A stretch of 64,000 nucleotides of DNA. Origin: DASYPQ01 sp046155895 (GTDB lineage: Bacteria; Planctomycetota; UBA1135; GCA-002686595). The first letter of the stretch is position 1, and every line of letters starts with the position of its first letter. A program made the translations under genes and the position numbers. The notes below the pieces were generated by a model. It ran no database searches, had not been told where the DNA came from, and worked only from the letters and a program-made list of their open reading frames with translations. The stretch spans positions 1-64,000 of the forward strand of contig JBJXFB010000118.1 of NCBI GenBank assembly GCA_046155895.1, given 5' to 3'. Below are positions 21,601-29,292 of the stretch, one piece after another.

Positions 21601-22191
21601 GCGAAAGTCGAGCAGCCTGGGATGGTCGGGTGGGACTTCCTTTGCGAAGTCGGAGACGAGCGCCTCCTCGATGCGGCGCGCGCCGGCGCAGTCGCCGGTC
21701 CTTCTCATCCCCTCGCCGAGGTCGGCCCGCACCAACGGAAGCAGCGCGGGGTCGAGGGCGGGATCGGCCTCGAGGATGGCCATCTGTGCGCGGAAGCCCT
21801 CGAGCGCGAGGTTCGTTTCGCCGGTGATGGTCGCCAGTGACGAGAGGCGTCCCAGCACTCGCAGGTGCGCGCGGCGGTCGACCGGCGCGTCCATCGCGAG
21901 CGCAGAGGGGATCGCGCGCCGGAGGATCGCGCGCGCTTCCTCGTCGCGGCCTGCCCTGTTCGCCGAACGCGCCGCTTCGAAGTCCGCCGCTAGGCCCGCG
22001 GTGGCGGAATCCGTTGCGGCGCCTGCGTCCGCGGAAGCAACGGGCGGGGGCGGGCTCGCGATCGCGGAGGCAACGGGCGGCGGCGAGGCCGGGATCGTGG
22101 AGGCAGCTGGCGGCGGCGGACTCGGGACCGTCGCCGGCGAGCTGTGGCAGGCGCACGCGAGCGCCGCGAGCAGAAGGAGTCGACGCGGCAT
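18640..22191 (-). CDS. Lipoprotein TPR-CHAT caspase-like protein
   Basis: This 1183-residue paralogue of the 14208-18575 product begins with a lipoprotein signal (LLLLAALACAC, lipobox Cys near residue 13-15) and a Pro/Ala/Ser-rich tether. Thirteen or so degenerate TPR units span about 70-650; they are much less alike than those of its neighbour. The CHAT domain occupies about 770-1183. His1013 in HLATHGYF and Cys1094 in LAVLSACETNVG form the expected dyad, followed by GIRSLQTGLRAAGA and the ending WAAWVLYGDPE. The intact active site argues for a working protease or peptide-binding module at the membrane surface. It is the first gene of a probable two-gene operon and is divergent from rtcB with 52 bases between starts. 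Confidence 0.9.
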   Translation of the reverse strand: MPRRLLLLAALACACHSSPATVPSPPPPAASTIPASPPPVASAIASPPPPVASADAGAATDSATAGLAADFEAARSANRAGRDEEARAILRRAIPSALAMDAPVDRRAHLRVLGRLSSLATITGETNLALEGFRAQMAILEADPALDPALLPLVRADLGEGMRRTGDCAGARRIEEALVSDFAKEVPPDHPRLLDFREGLAQSISCDGDPSGACKILEEVLALRLAAVPRNDKDVLGTRRRLGELCRLLGDLPRARSLAEESLAELEQILAPDDVDLQIARQGLAIVLGMQGETAAARELLEPGLAILERRLPDSDPNLLGMRINMASLLQDSGALHAATPILRRVIETLERAQPRDEVRLALARSNLGGLLYNLGESEEAMELTLKAREVFERMLPDDHNYVSLARGNEAALLVARGDLLRAREILEHELEIRERTRPPDDPDLHLTRGQLAGVLSGLGDTRGARVLMEQALEGVEANFPPGHPSVSRARSNLASLLGAAGDHEAARALLEQALAVQEVVLPPEAIALASTRLNLARTLEALDELPAARELMEKSLKGFEAVLTEGDPSLREARTSMAILRMRQEDLAGARQGFERVLATDLAFRPADGPEVQKSRMNLALVLGMTGALEPMGALVRDVVDAYRRRLVSAHALSDRELGEAVHEADNPVSTVLMLAAEPESPADLQPRAFELVETLRSVASATPGELGEVSDDPQIAELRRAVLDRRGEVQDRAAEAQRPGADRSRSTQALAAAVRELDQAERELRGALEAQGRVPRAIELTALAQALPVGSAAVGYRRYSVSRRDVDGGAVTDMLLAHVVTSEGDLARVELGRLDAVDGAISRWRAALGESPGRGLSVGARPASADDPARAGEILRALVLDPVSKAAGDARTLHVCPDDDLFLVPLDALPLEGGLVGDRLAIRNEISFARLLGALEPPKGEPILLAMGGIDFGPAGSFTPLSGSQAEVEEIGELFERKFPGQGRLLTGSAATRASFVEQAPSARYVHLATHGYFAGEEMPSTSDTRSTGKLWSASSLHETVAGMAPMSLCGLAFAGANTEPDASGRAPGILTAEELSGLDLSGCELAVLSACETNVGIRRAGQGIRSLQTGLRAAGARTTLTTLWRVGDQAARELMVEFYRRVWEGGESKAEALWNAKRTMRERGVPAREWAAWVLYGDPE

Positions 22192-22243
22192 GAGGGCTTC
22201 GTCCAGGGTAGCGTGTACCTCGGCGCCGGGCAGCGGTGCCGCG

Positions 22244-23473
22244 ATGATGACGAGGGAACCGGACTACGAGCTTCTCGAGACGCCGGGTGGCGTCCCCGTG
22301 AAGGCTTGGATCCGCGGCGTCGCGATGGAAGACGAGGCGCGGAGGCAGCTCGAGAACGTCGCCAAGCTCCCCTTCGTCCATCGCTGGGTCGCGGCGATGC
22401 CCGACGTGCACTACGGCATCGGCGCGACGGTCGGCCGCGTGATCCCGACGCGCGGCGCGATCGTGCCGGCGGCGGTGGGCGTCGACATCGGGTGCGGGAT
22501 GATGGCGGTGCGGACAAGCCTCGCGGCGAAGGATCTGCCCGACGATCTTGGGCCGCTGCGCGCGGCGATCGAGAAGTCGGTGCCGCACGGGAGGACGATG
22601 GGCAAGCGCGATCGCGGCTCGTGGCACAACGCGCCGCCGGCGGCGGTCGAGGCGTGGAAGGAGCTCGCGCCGACCTTCGATCGGATCGGGAAGAAGCACC
22701 CGCAGGTCAAGGAAGCGAACACGTTCATCCACCTCGGCACGCTCGGGACGGGGAACCACTTCATCGAGGTGTGTCTCGACGAGAGCCAAGCGGTCTGGTT
22801 CCTCCTCCACTCCGGATCGCGCGGGGTCGGCAACAAGATCGGGAGGTACTTCATCGAGCTCGCGAAGAAGGACCTCGGGCATCAGCTCGGCAACCTCCCC
22901 GACCAGGACCTCGCGTACTTCGAGGAGGGCGCGGAGCACTTCGCCGACTACGTGGAGGCCGTCGACTGGGCGCAGCGCTTCGCGATGAAGAATCGCGAGC
23001 TGATGATGGCGGCGGTCGTGAAGGCGATCGGCTCGGTCGCGGGGATCCCGCCCTTCCGCTCGCACCTCGTCGCCGTGAACTGCCACCACAACTACGTCGC
23101 GCGCGAGCACCACTACGGCGCGGACGTGTTCGTGACGCGGAAGGGCGCGGTGCGCGCGGGGAAGGGCGAGCTCGGCATCATCCCGGGCAGCATGGGCGCG
23201 GCGTCCTACATCGTGCGAGGCAAGGGCAATCCCGAGAGCTTCGAGAGCTGCAGCCACGGCGCGGGGCGCGCGATGTCGCGCACGAAGGCGAAGCAGACCT
23301 TCACGCTCGAGGACCACCGCGCGGCGACGGCGCACGTCGAGTGCCGGAAGGACAAGGACGTGATCGACGAGACGCCGGGGGCCTACAAGTCGATCGACAG
23401 GGTAATGAAGGCGCAGGAGAGCCTGGTCGAGATCGTGCACACGCTGCGGCAGGTCGTGTGCGTGAAAGGGTGA
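22244..23473 (+). CDS. rtcB: RtcB RNA-splicing ligase
   Basis: This 409-residue protein is an RtcB 3'-phosphate/2',3'-cyclic phosphate RNA ligase, a Mn2+ and GTP-dependent enzyme. The metal and nucleotide motifs are all visible: MPDVHYGIGATVG, GVDIGCGM (metal Cys84), GTLGTGNHFIEV, LHSGSRGVGN, the GSMGAASY loop, and CSHGAGRAMSR, whose His is the residue guanylylated during catalysis. Translation starts at the double ATG at 22244/22247; the frame upstream is open only as the shadow of the CHAT gene. No archease or RtcA gene lies beside it. RtcB repairs broken tRNAs and mRNAs after nuclease attack. Its divergent placement next to CHAT proteins and near a HicBA pair is suggestive but does not prove a link. 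Confidence 0.95.
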   Translation: MMTREPDYELLETPGGVPVKAWIRGVAMEDEARRQLENVAKLPFVHRWVAAMPDVHYGIGATVGRVIPTRGAIVPAAVGVDIGCGMMAVRTSLAAKDLPDDLGPLRAAIEKSVPHGRTMGKRDRGSWHNAPPAAVEAWKELAPTFDRIGKKHPQVKEANTFIHLGTLGTGNHFIEVCLDESQAVWFLLHSGSRGVGNKIGRYFIELAKKDLGHQLGNLPDQDLAYFEEGAEHFADYVEAVDWAQRFAMKNRELMMAAVVKAIGSVAGIPPFRSHLVAVNCHHNYVAREHHYGADVFVTRKGAVRAGKGELGIIPGSMGAASYIVRGKGNPESFESCSHGAGRAMSRTKAKQTFTLEDHRAATAHVECRKDKDVIDETPGAYKSIDRVMKAQESLVEIVHTLRQVVCVKG

Positions 23474-23589
23474 GGCAGGGAAGCGGGCCCGGGATCCGGG
23501 CGGGAATGCGGCTGGGACGTGCTTGGCCGGGGTTCCGATGGCATGTTGCGGCGCCCTCCCCCTGCGACCCCTGGTGAAACCCTCGCGAC
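23474..23589. other. Gap between rtcB and DUF3109 gene
   Basis: This 116-bp gap contains a short GCCCGG-GAT-CCGGGC hairpin (23487-23501) without a T run. Nothing else is evident. Confidence 0.3.
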
Positions 23590-24198
23590 ATGCCCCAATC
23601 CCTCATCCCGCTCGAGCACGCCAGGTTCCACAGTGTCGAGGTGAGCATTTTCACGCGCAGGCTCGTCGCGGACTGCATGACGCATCGCTGCTCGATGGTG
23701 GAGACGCGCACCCAGAAAATCGATGCGTGCTGCCAGTGGGGCTGCGACGTCGACGTCGCCGAGCGCGAGGCGATCCTCGCCCGCGCTGAAGACATCCGCT
23801 CTCTGCTGCGTCCCGAGGCCAAGGACGCGCGCTGGTTCGATCCCGAGGAGGTGCTCGACTCCGAATACCCGTCGGGTCGGGTCGTGCGCACGGAAGTGTT
23901 CGACGGTGGCTGCATCTTCCTGGCTCACGACCGCCGCGGCTGCGCGATCCACCGCGCTTCTCTCGAGCAGGGGTGGGACATGCGCGGCGTCAAGCCGGCG
24001 ATCTGCCGCCTGTTCCCGCTCTCGTACGAGACCGACACGATCAAGATCGCCGAGGAGTACCCCGAATTGTCCTGCGCCTACGTCGACGGTCCGACGCTGT
24101 ACCGCCTCACACGCGATACGCTCGCCGATCTCTTCGGCGCGGACCTGGTCCGTGCGCTCGACGACGCCGAGAGCCGGGTGCTGGGAGAATTGCGCTAG
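23590..24198 (+). CDS. DUF3109-like cysteine-rich protein
   Basis: This 202-residue soluble protein has cysteine spacing typical of the YkgJ / DUF3109 metal-binding families. The visible set is ADCMTHRCSM, DACCQWGCDV, GGCIFL, GCAIHRA, AICRLFPL and LSCAYVD. These proteins probably bind zinc or an iron-sulfur cluster; their cellular role is not established. The tail (TLADLFGADLVRALDDAESRVLGEL) is helical. It is followed after 45 bases by the molybdopterin oxidoreductase gene on the same strand. That gene has its own -10-like hexamer, so co-transcription is uncertain. The ATG at 23590 has no convincing Shine-Dalgarno sequence, as is common in this window. Confidence 0.7.
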   Translation: MPQSLIPLEHARFHSVEVSIFTRRLVADCMTHRCSMVETRTQKIDACCQWGCDVDVAEREAILARAEDIRSLLRPEAKDARWFDPEEVLDSEYPSGRVVRTEVFDGGCIFLAHDRRGCAIHRASLEQGWDMRGVKPAICRLFPLSYETDTIKIAEEYPELSCAYVDGPTLYRLTRDTLADLFGADLVRALDDAESRVLGELR

Positions 24199-24228
24199 CT
24201 CCGTACTGCCCGGTCGTTCTCCCCCCGC

Positions 24229-24234
24229 TATGCT
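24229..24234 (+). promoter_or_regulatory. -10-like TATGCT before molybdoenzyme
   Basis: The hexamer ends nine bases before the ATG at 24244. There is no Shine-Dalgarno sequence, consistent with a leaderless mRNA. Confidence 0.35.
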
Positions 24235-24243
24235 CTGCGGCCC

Positions 24244-27033
24244 ATGAGTCCCGGGCGCGACAGCGAAGGTTGGCAGGTCACTCCTCTCGAGTCGTTTCCG
24301 CCGATGGCGCAGTGGGACGACTGGAAGGAGTACGAGGCCTCGGCCTGGCCCAAGAAGGTCGAGAAGCGCTACACGCTCGTCCCCACGACGTGCTTCAACT
24401 GCGAGGCGGCCTGCGGGCTCGTCGCGTACGTCGATCAGGAGACGCTCGCGATCCGCAAGCTCGAGGGGAATCCGCACCACCCCGGCTCGCGCGGGAAGAA
24501 CTGCGCGAAGGGTCCAGCGACGCTCAACCAGATCGACGATCCGGGCCGCATCCTCTATCCGATGAAGCGCGTCGGGCCGCGCGGCTCGGGCAAGTTCGCG
24601 CGCGCGACTTGGGACGAGGCGCTCGACGCCTTCGCGACCAAGATCCGCGCCGCCATCGTCGAGGACCGCCGCACCGAGGTCATGTACCACGTCGGCCGTC
24701 CGGGCCACGACGGGTACATGGACCGCGTCCTGCAGAGCTGGGGCGTCGACGGGCACAACAGCCACACGAACGTCTGCTCGGCAGCGGCGCGCCTCGGCTA
24801 CGCAGTCTGGACCGGCGCCGACCGCCCCTCGCCCGACCACGAGAACGCGAAGATGATGCTCCTGCTCTCGTCGCACCTCGAGACGGGGCACTACTTCAAT
24901 CCGCACGCGCAGCGGATCATCGACGGGAAGATGAAGGGCGCGAAGCTCGCCGTCATCGACGTGCGGCTCTCGAACACGGCGTCGATGGCGGACTACTGGC
25001 TCGCGCCTTGGCCGGGGACGGAGGCGTTCCTGCTGCTCGCGATGGCGCGCGTCATCCTCGAGGAGGGTCTCTACGACCGGAGCTTCCTCGAGACGTGGGT
25101 GAACTGGCGCGAGACGCTGAAGGCGCTCGATCCGTCCGCGGCGCCGAGCTTCGACGCGTTCCTGGCTGCCGTGAAGCGCCACTACGCCCGCTACACGCCC
25201 GAAGCGGCCGAGAAGGAGTGCGGTGTCGCCAAGGAGACCATCGTCGAGATCGCACGCGAGATCGGCCGTGCCGGGAGCGCCTTCGCCACGCACGTCTGGC
25301 GCAACGCCGCATCCGGCAACCGCGGCGGCTGGGAAGTCGCCCGCGCCCTCGAGTTCCTCTGCGTCCTCGTCGGCTCCGTCGGCGCGAAGGGCGGCACGAA
25401 CCTCAACTCGCAGGACAAGTTCGTCCCTCCGCCCTTCCTCAAGCCGCCGCCGCAGTCCGTGTGGAGCGAGCTCCTCTACCCGCGCGAGTGGCCGCTCTCG
25501 CACCACGAGCTCTCCTACCTCCTCCCCCACTTCCTCCTCGAGGGCCGCGGCAAGATCGCCGCGTACTTCACCCGCGTCTACAACCCGGTGTGGACGAACC
25601 CCGACGGCATGGTGTGGGAGCAGGTGCTCCGCGACGAGTCGAAGATCGAGCTGCACGCCGCGCTCACTCCGATCTGGAGCGAGACGGCGCAGTACGCCGA
25701 CTGGGTCCTGCCGATGGGGCTCGGCGCCGAGCGCCACGACTTGATGAGCCAGGAGACGCACGCCGCGAAGTGGATCAGCTTCCGCCAGCCCGTCGTGCGC
25801 GTCATGCGCGAGCGGCGCGGCGAGAAGGTCGCGTCGACGCGCGACGCGAATCCGGGCGAAGTGTGGGAGGAGGACGAGTTCTGGATCGAGCTCTCCTGGC
25901 GCATCGATCCCGACGGCAAGCTCGGCATCCGCAAGTACTACGAGTCGCCTTACCGCCCGGGCCAGAAGATCACGGTCGACGAGTACTACGGCTGGATTTT
26001 CGAGAACTCGGTGCCCGGGCTGCCGGCGGAAGCGAAGAAGCTCGGTCTCACGCCGCTCGAGTACATGCGCCGCCACGGCGCGTTCCTCGTCGAGAAGGAG
26101 ACCTGGGAAGGCCACGCGAAGAAGCTCGCGAAGGCCGATCTCGACGGTGCGAGCGTCGACGAGCTGACGCGGACGGTCTCCAAGGCCGGCAAGCCGATCG
26201 GCGTCGTCGCGGAAGGCGAGCCGCGGATCGGATTCACGACGCCGAGCCGCAAGCTCGAGCTCTACAGCCAGACGCTCGCTGACTGGGGCTGGCCCGAGCA
26301 CGCGCTGCCCGGCTACATCGAGAGCCCCGTCCACCGCCGCCACCTCGACCGCGCGAAGGGCGAGTACGCGCTCGTGCCGACCTTCCGGCTGCCGACGCTG
26401 ATCCACACGCGCTCGGGCAACTCGAAGTGGCTGTACGAGCTCTCGAACACGAATCCGGTGTGGATCCATCCCGAGGACGCCGAGCGCATCGGCGTCGAGA
26501 CCACGGACCTCGTGCGCGTGTCGACGCGCATCGGGCACTTCGTGAACAAGGTGTGGGTCACGGAAGGCGTGCGGCCCGGAATCGTCGCGTGCAGCCACCA
26601 CCTCGGCCGCTGGAGGCTCTTCGACGAGGGCGGCGCCGACCGCTGGGCGAGCAGCAAGGTCGTGCGCGAGGAGCTCGCGCCGGGACGCTTCCGCTTCCGC
26701 CGCATCGAGGGGATCCGACCCTTCGCGAGTTCCGACCCCGACAGCAAGCGCGTCTGGTGGACCGACGGCGGCGTGCACCAGAACCTGACGTTCCCCGTGC
26801 AGCCGGATCCGATCAGCGGGATGCACTGCTGGCACCAGCAGGTGACCGTGGAGACGGCGCGTCCGGGCGACCTCTACGCCGACGTCGAGGTCGACACGTC
26901 GAAGTCGATGGAGATCTACCGCGAATGGCTCGCGCTCGCACGGCCGGCGCCCGGACCCGGCGGACTGCGGCGTCCCTTGCACTTCGCGCGCGCGGTGAGG
27001 CCCGCGGCGGAGGCGTATCACATCGTGAGATGA
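24244..27033 (+). CDS. Molybdopterin oxidoreductase, DMSO-reductase family
   Basis: This 929-residue protein is a catalytic subunit of the DMSO reductase superfamily. The N-terminal [4Fe-4S] site is C50-x2-C53-x3-C57 with the fourth Cys in GKNCAKG (C87). HTNVCSAAARLGY follows, so Cys178 is the likely Mo or W ligand as in formate dehydrogenase-, Nap- and polysulfide reductase-like enzymes. The Mo-bis-PGD domain continues through YNPVWTNPDG and GAERHDLMSQ, and the C-terminal beta-barrel contains SNTNPVWIHPEDAERIGV and ACSHHLGRWR. There is no twin-arginine signal, so it should face the cytoplasm, unless a partner carries it out. A PsrBC-type fusion protein encoded at 2138-3649 is the only candidate partner in the window. 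The substrate cannot be read from sequence. It converges with the next gene, overlapping by 16 bases. Confidence 0.9.
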   Translation: MSPGRDSEGWQVTPLESFPPMAQWDDWKEYEASAWPKKVEKRYTLVPTTCFNCEAACGLVAYVDQETLAIRKLEGNPHHPGSRGKNCAKGPATLNQIDDPGRILYPMKRVGPRGSGKFARATWDEALDAFATKIRAAIVEDRRTEVMYHVGRPGHDGYMDRVLQSWGVDGHNSHTNVCSAAARLGYAVWTGADRPSPDHENAKMMLLLSSHLETGHYFNPHAQRIIDGKMKGAKLAVIDVRLSNTASMADYWLAPWPGTEAFLLLAMARVILEEGLYDRSFLETWVNWRETLKALDPSAAPSFDAFLAAVKRHYARYTPEAAEKECGVAKETIVEIAREIGRAGSAFATHVWRNAASGNRGGWEVARALEFLCVLVGSVGAKGGTNLNSQDKFVPPPFLKPPPQSVWSELLYPREWPLSHHELSYLLPHFLLEGRGKIAAYFTRVYNPVWTNPDGMVWEQVLRDESKIELHAALTPIWSETAQYADWVLPMGLGAERHDLMSQETHAAKWISFRQPVVRVMRERRGEKVASTRDANPGEVWEEDEFWIELSWRIDPDGKLGIRKYYESPYRPGQKITVDEYYGWIFENSVPGLPAEAKKLGLTPLEYMRRHGAFLVEKETWEGHAKKLAKADLDGASVDELTRTVSKAGKPIGVVAEGEPRIGFTTPSRKLELYSQTLADWGWPEHALPGYIESPVHRRHLDRAKGEYALVPTFRLPTLIHTRSGNSKWLYELSNTNPVWIHPEDAERIGVETTDLVRVSTRIGHFVNKVWVTEGVRPGIVACSHHLGRWRLFDEGGADRWASSKVVREELAPGRFRFRRIEGIRPFASSDPDSKRVWWTDGGVHQNLTFPVQPDPISGMHCWHQQVTVETARPGDLYADVEVDTSKSMEIYREWLALARPAPGPGGLRRPLHFARAVRPAAEAYHIVR

Positions 27034-27929
27034 TGGGGCGGCGGCATCAGCAGATTCTGGATCAATGAGCCCATCCATCCCTGAACAGGGGATCCGGGTT
27101 CTGCGTCACTTGGAATCAAATGAAGTGGGATTCCCGACCGTCCAAGGTCGCGGCTTGTATCGGCAAGTGCGCGTGTGGCCTCTACGAACTGCACGCGAGG
27201 ATCGGCACTCCCCAGTGAGCCGAGGCGGTCGATGAGGATGAGGAGCGCACGACATCGAGCCACAAAACTCCCGGTTTCCACGGGCACCGGACCGAACAGC
27301 TTCAGCACAGCCTCGCGCTTGCCCTCGATGCCGAACTTGTCTGTGTTGCCTTCTCTCACCGGCAGGACGATTCCAACAGTCGCAAGATCCGAAAGGGCGG
27401 CAGCGACGTTCCTCTTCGTGTAGCCGGCCTCCTCCGCAAGCTCTGCGACGCTCAATCTGCGCCCAGGTGGACTGGTCAGCAGAGTTCGAATCACCTCACT
27501 CCGCGCCGTTGCACCCATCACGGCACGGATTCGGAGGCTCAGGAGTGCGGGAGAATTGCCCAGGGCATGACGTGCCCGACTGCCGATCTCATGCTCTCGC
27601 GGAGGTCCGGAGCCTGGCCATGATTCACGAGTGGCTCCACTCAAGGCTGCGGCGTAGTCCTCCCAGGCCTTTGCCGGAGGCCAAGACTTGTGGAGAAACG
27701 TCAGGCGGGATCGCGAGAGGAATGAGCGAAACCGTGCACACCATGCCAAGGATTCGTCTCGAAGTCGTGGGTCCACATGGGACAGACTCCCGGTCAGCAG
27801 GATCAACGCCTCGGGATCGATGCACCAGGGCACGGAACGCTGCCGCCAACCCGAGACTCCGAGCTCCACCCAGCAACTCCAAGCAAAGTCTGCGAGCGCA
27901 CCGGAGTATTCTTGGCTATCCTGGTTCAT
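27018..27929 (-). CDS. Winged-helix protein, candidate antitoxin of the NTase module
   Basis: This 303-residue protein has a helical N-terminal half and a winged-helix DNA-binding domain at about 145-200: ATARSEVIRTLL, then LSVAELAEEAGYTKRNVAAALSDL (recognition helix), then a beta-wing around VLPVREGN and KFGIEG. The C-terminal part is helical. I do not recognise it as a named regulator. Its start lies 14 bases inside the upstream nucleotidyltransferase gene, so the two are coupled. The pairing of a nucleotidyltransferase with a winged-helix protein resembles AbiE/MenTA-type toxin-antitoxin systems. The gene is visibly less GC-rich than its neighbours, which hints at transfer. It may bind the palindrome upstream of the operon. 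Confidence 0.6.
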   Translation of the reverse strand: MNQDSQEYSGALADFAWSCWVELGVSGWRQRSVPWCIDPEALILLTGSLSHVDPRLRDESLAWCARFRSFLSRSRLTFLHKSWPPAKAWEDYAAALSGATRESWPGSGPPREHEIGSRARHALGNSPALLSLRIRAVMGATARSEVIRTLLTSPPGRRLSVAELAEEAGYTKRNVAAALSDLATVGIVLPVREGNTDKFGIEGKREAVLKLFGPVPVETGSFVARCRALLILIDRLGSLGSADPRVQFVEATRALADTSRDLGRSGIPLHLIPSDAEPGSPVQGWMGSLIQNLLMPPPHHLTM

Positions 27930-28500
27930 TCGGGTCGATCACCTCGAAGTCAGCCAGTGTTTGAGTCAACCCCATCGCGAATCCATCCGAGGGGTCTTGG
28001 GTCCGACACCATAGGGCGGCTGCGATCAATTCCGCGCGGGTAGGCTGGAGGAGCAGGAGGTCAGCCGCATGCTTGCTCTTCGTTCCCTGATCGACGGCAG
28101 CGAACAGCTTGAAATGGATCTGATCGAAACGGCTCGCGACGCGCACGGTCAACCCCCCGAACTCGAAGACGGTGCAACGTTCCAGGAATCCGTTCGGGAG
28201 TCCGAACTTCAACAGGTCCGTCGGCCCTACGTTCAACCAGCCCAATTCCATTCCGTGCGCCCGAGCGACGTCCGCCGCAGCTTCCGCGAGATCGGGTGGA
28301 AGGGGCGACGCACTGACGAGTTCGTCGTTCTCGATCCGTGCGACCACGTCGACATCCGCTGTGGCTCGAGAGCCCAGATTCAGGAGGATGAGACCCGAGC
28401 CACCGATCAGCGCCAGATCGTGACGTCGGCCTCGGTGGAGGAGGACGGCCCCCAGGCTCTGGAGTGCCTGCGCCGCATCGATGTTGCTTTGCCTCCGCAT
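27916..28500 (-). CDS. DUF6036-like nucleotidyltransferase, candidate toxin
   Basis: This 194-residue protein has the minimal nucleotidyltransferase signature: LIGGSGLILLNLGSRATADVDVVAR, where GGS starts the fold and the Asp-x-Asp of ADVDVV provides metal ligands. A later VRVASRFDQIHFKLFAAVD helix and KHAADLLLLQPT match the DUF6036 / AbiEii-like arrangement. Such proteins act as toxins that modify tRNA or other targets, but some are not toxic, so the assignment is provisional. The ATG at 28500 is preceded by TAGGAT six bases upstream, suggesting a leaderless mRNA, and by a 17-bp palindrome. The downstream gene overlaps it by 14 bases. GC is lower than in flanking genes. Confidence 0.65.
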   Translation of the reverse strand: MRRQSNIDAAQALQSLGAVLLHRGRRHDLALIGGSGLILLNLGSRATADVDVVARIENDELVSASPLPPDLAEAAADVARAHGMELGWLNVGPTDLLKFGLPNGFLERCTVFEFGGLTVRVASRFDQIHFKLFAAVDQGTKSKHAADLLLLQPTRAELIAAALWCRTQDPSDGFAMGLTQTLADFEVIDPNEPG

Positions 28501-28506
28501 TCGAGT

Positions 28507-28512
28507 ATCCTA
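28507..28512 (-). promoter_or_regulatory. -10-like TAGGAT of the NTase operon
   Basis: Minus-strand TAGGAT ends six bases before the ATG at 28500. It lies immediately downstream of the palindrome at 28514-28530, as expected of a promoter controlled by an operator. Confidence 0.45.
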
Positions 28513-28513
28513 T

Positions 28514-28530
28514 CTTCTCGAATCGAGAAG
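28514..28530. promoter_or_regulatory. 17-bp palindromic operator candidate
   Basis: CTTCTCGA-A-TCGAGAAG is a perfect inverted repeat with 8-bp arms. It occupies the spacer just upstream of the -10 hexamer, where a bound repressor would block RNA polymerase. The winged-helix protein of the operon is the obvious candidate ligand. Confidence 0.6.
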
Positions 28531-28649
28531 GTATACAGCTCAATCAATTCCTGACCGGCCTGCCGGGCCCTGGCCTGAGGATTCTGGTATTCGAGACGCG
28601 CGTGCGCGAAGCGCGAAGCCATCCACCCGGAACCGACCCGAATCGACCC

Positions 28650-29279
28650 ATGGACAACCTCAAGGAGTGCTTCGACGCCAACCGCGAGTGGTCGAAACGC
28701 ATGCGCGAGCGCGATCCGCAGTTCTTCGACCGGCTGCGCCGCCAGCAGCGGCCCGAGATCCTGTGGATCGGCTGCTCCGACAGCCGTCTCCCGCCGGACC
28801 GGATCGTCCAGAAGCAGCCCGGCGAGGTGTTCGTGCACCGCAATGTCGCCAACGTCGTCGTACACACCGACATGAACTGCTTGAGCGTGCTCCAGTACGG
28901 CATCGAGGTCCTCGGCGTGCGCCACATCGTCGTCTGCGGGCACTACGGGTGCGGAGGAGTGCTCGCGGCGCTCCAGTCACGGCCTCTCGGCCTGATCGAC
29001 AACTGGCTGCGCCACATCCGCGACGTCCACGCGCTGCACCGCGCCGAGCTCGACTCGATCGGCGACGCGGATCGGAAAGCCGATCGCCTGTGCGAGCTGA
29101 ACGTCGCTGCGCAGGTCGCCAACGTCTGCCGCACGACGATCGTGCAGGACGCCTGGCGCCAAGGCCGGGCACTCACCGTGCACGGCTGGATCTACTCGGT
29201 GGCTGACGGGCTGCTCCGCGATCTCGACATCTGCGTCGAAAACGCCGAGCGGATCCCCGAGGCCTACCGCATCCCCTGA
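28650..29279 (+). CDS. Beta-class carbonic anhydrase
   Basis: This 209-residue enzyme interconverts CO2 and bicarbonate. Beta-class zinc ligands are present: Cys in IGCSDSRLPPD (with the catalytic Asp-Arg dyad CxDSR), and His and Cys in VVCGHYGCGG. The FVHRNVANVV segment and LDICVENAE C-terminal strand are also typical of Can/YadF-type cytoplasmic enzymes, and length is normal. The ATG at 28650 gives the family-typical MDNLKECFDANREW start; no clear Shine-Dalgarno sequence precedes it. It is divergent from the nucleotidyltransferase operon and converges on the sigma-factor fusion gene. Confidence 0.94.
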   Translation: MDNLKECFDANREWSKRMRERDPQFFDRLRRQQRPEILWIGCSDSRLPPDRIVQKQPGEVFVHRNVANVVVHTDMNCLSVLQYGIEVLGVRHIVVCGHYGCGGVLAALQSRPLGLIDNWLRHIRDVHALHRAELDSIGDADRKADRLCELNVAAQVANVCRTTIVQDAWRQGRALTVHGWIYSVADGLLRDLDICVENAERIPEAYRIP

Positions 29280-29292
29280 CGCGGCTGGCGCG

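Noticed and set aside
23487..23501. GCCCGG-GAT-CCGGGC hairpin after rtcB as a terminator
   Set aside because: The stem is six pairs with a three-base loop and no T run; such hairpins are expected by chance at this GC content.
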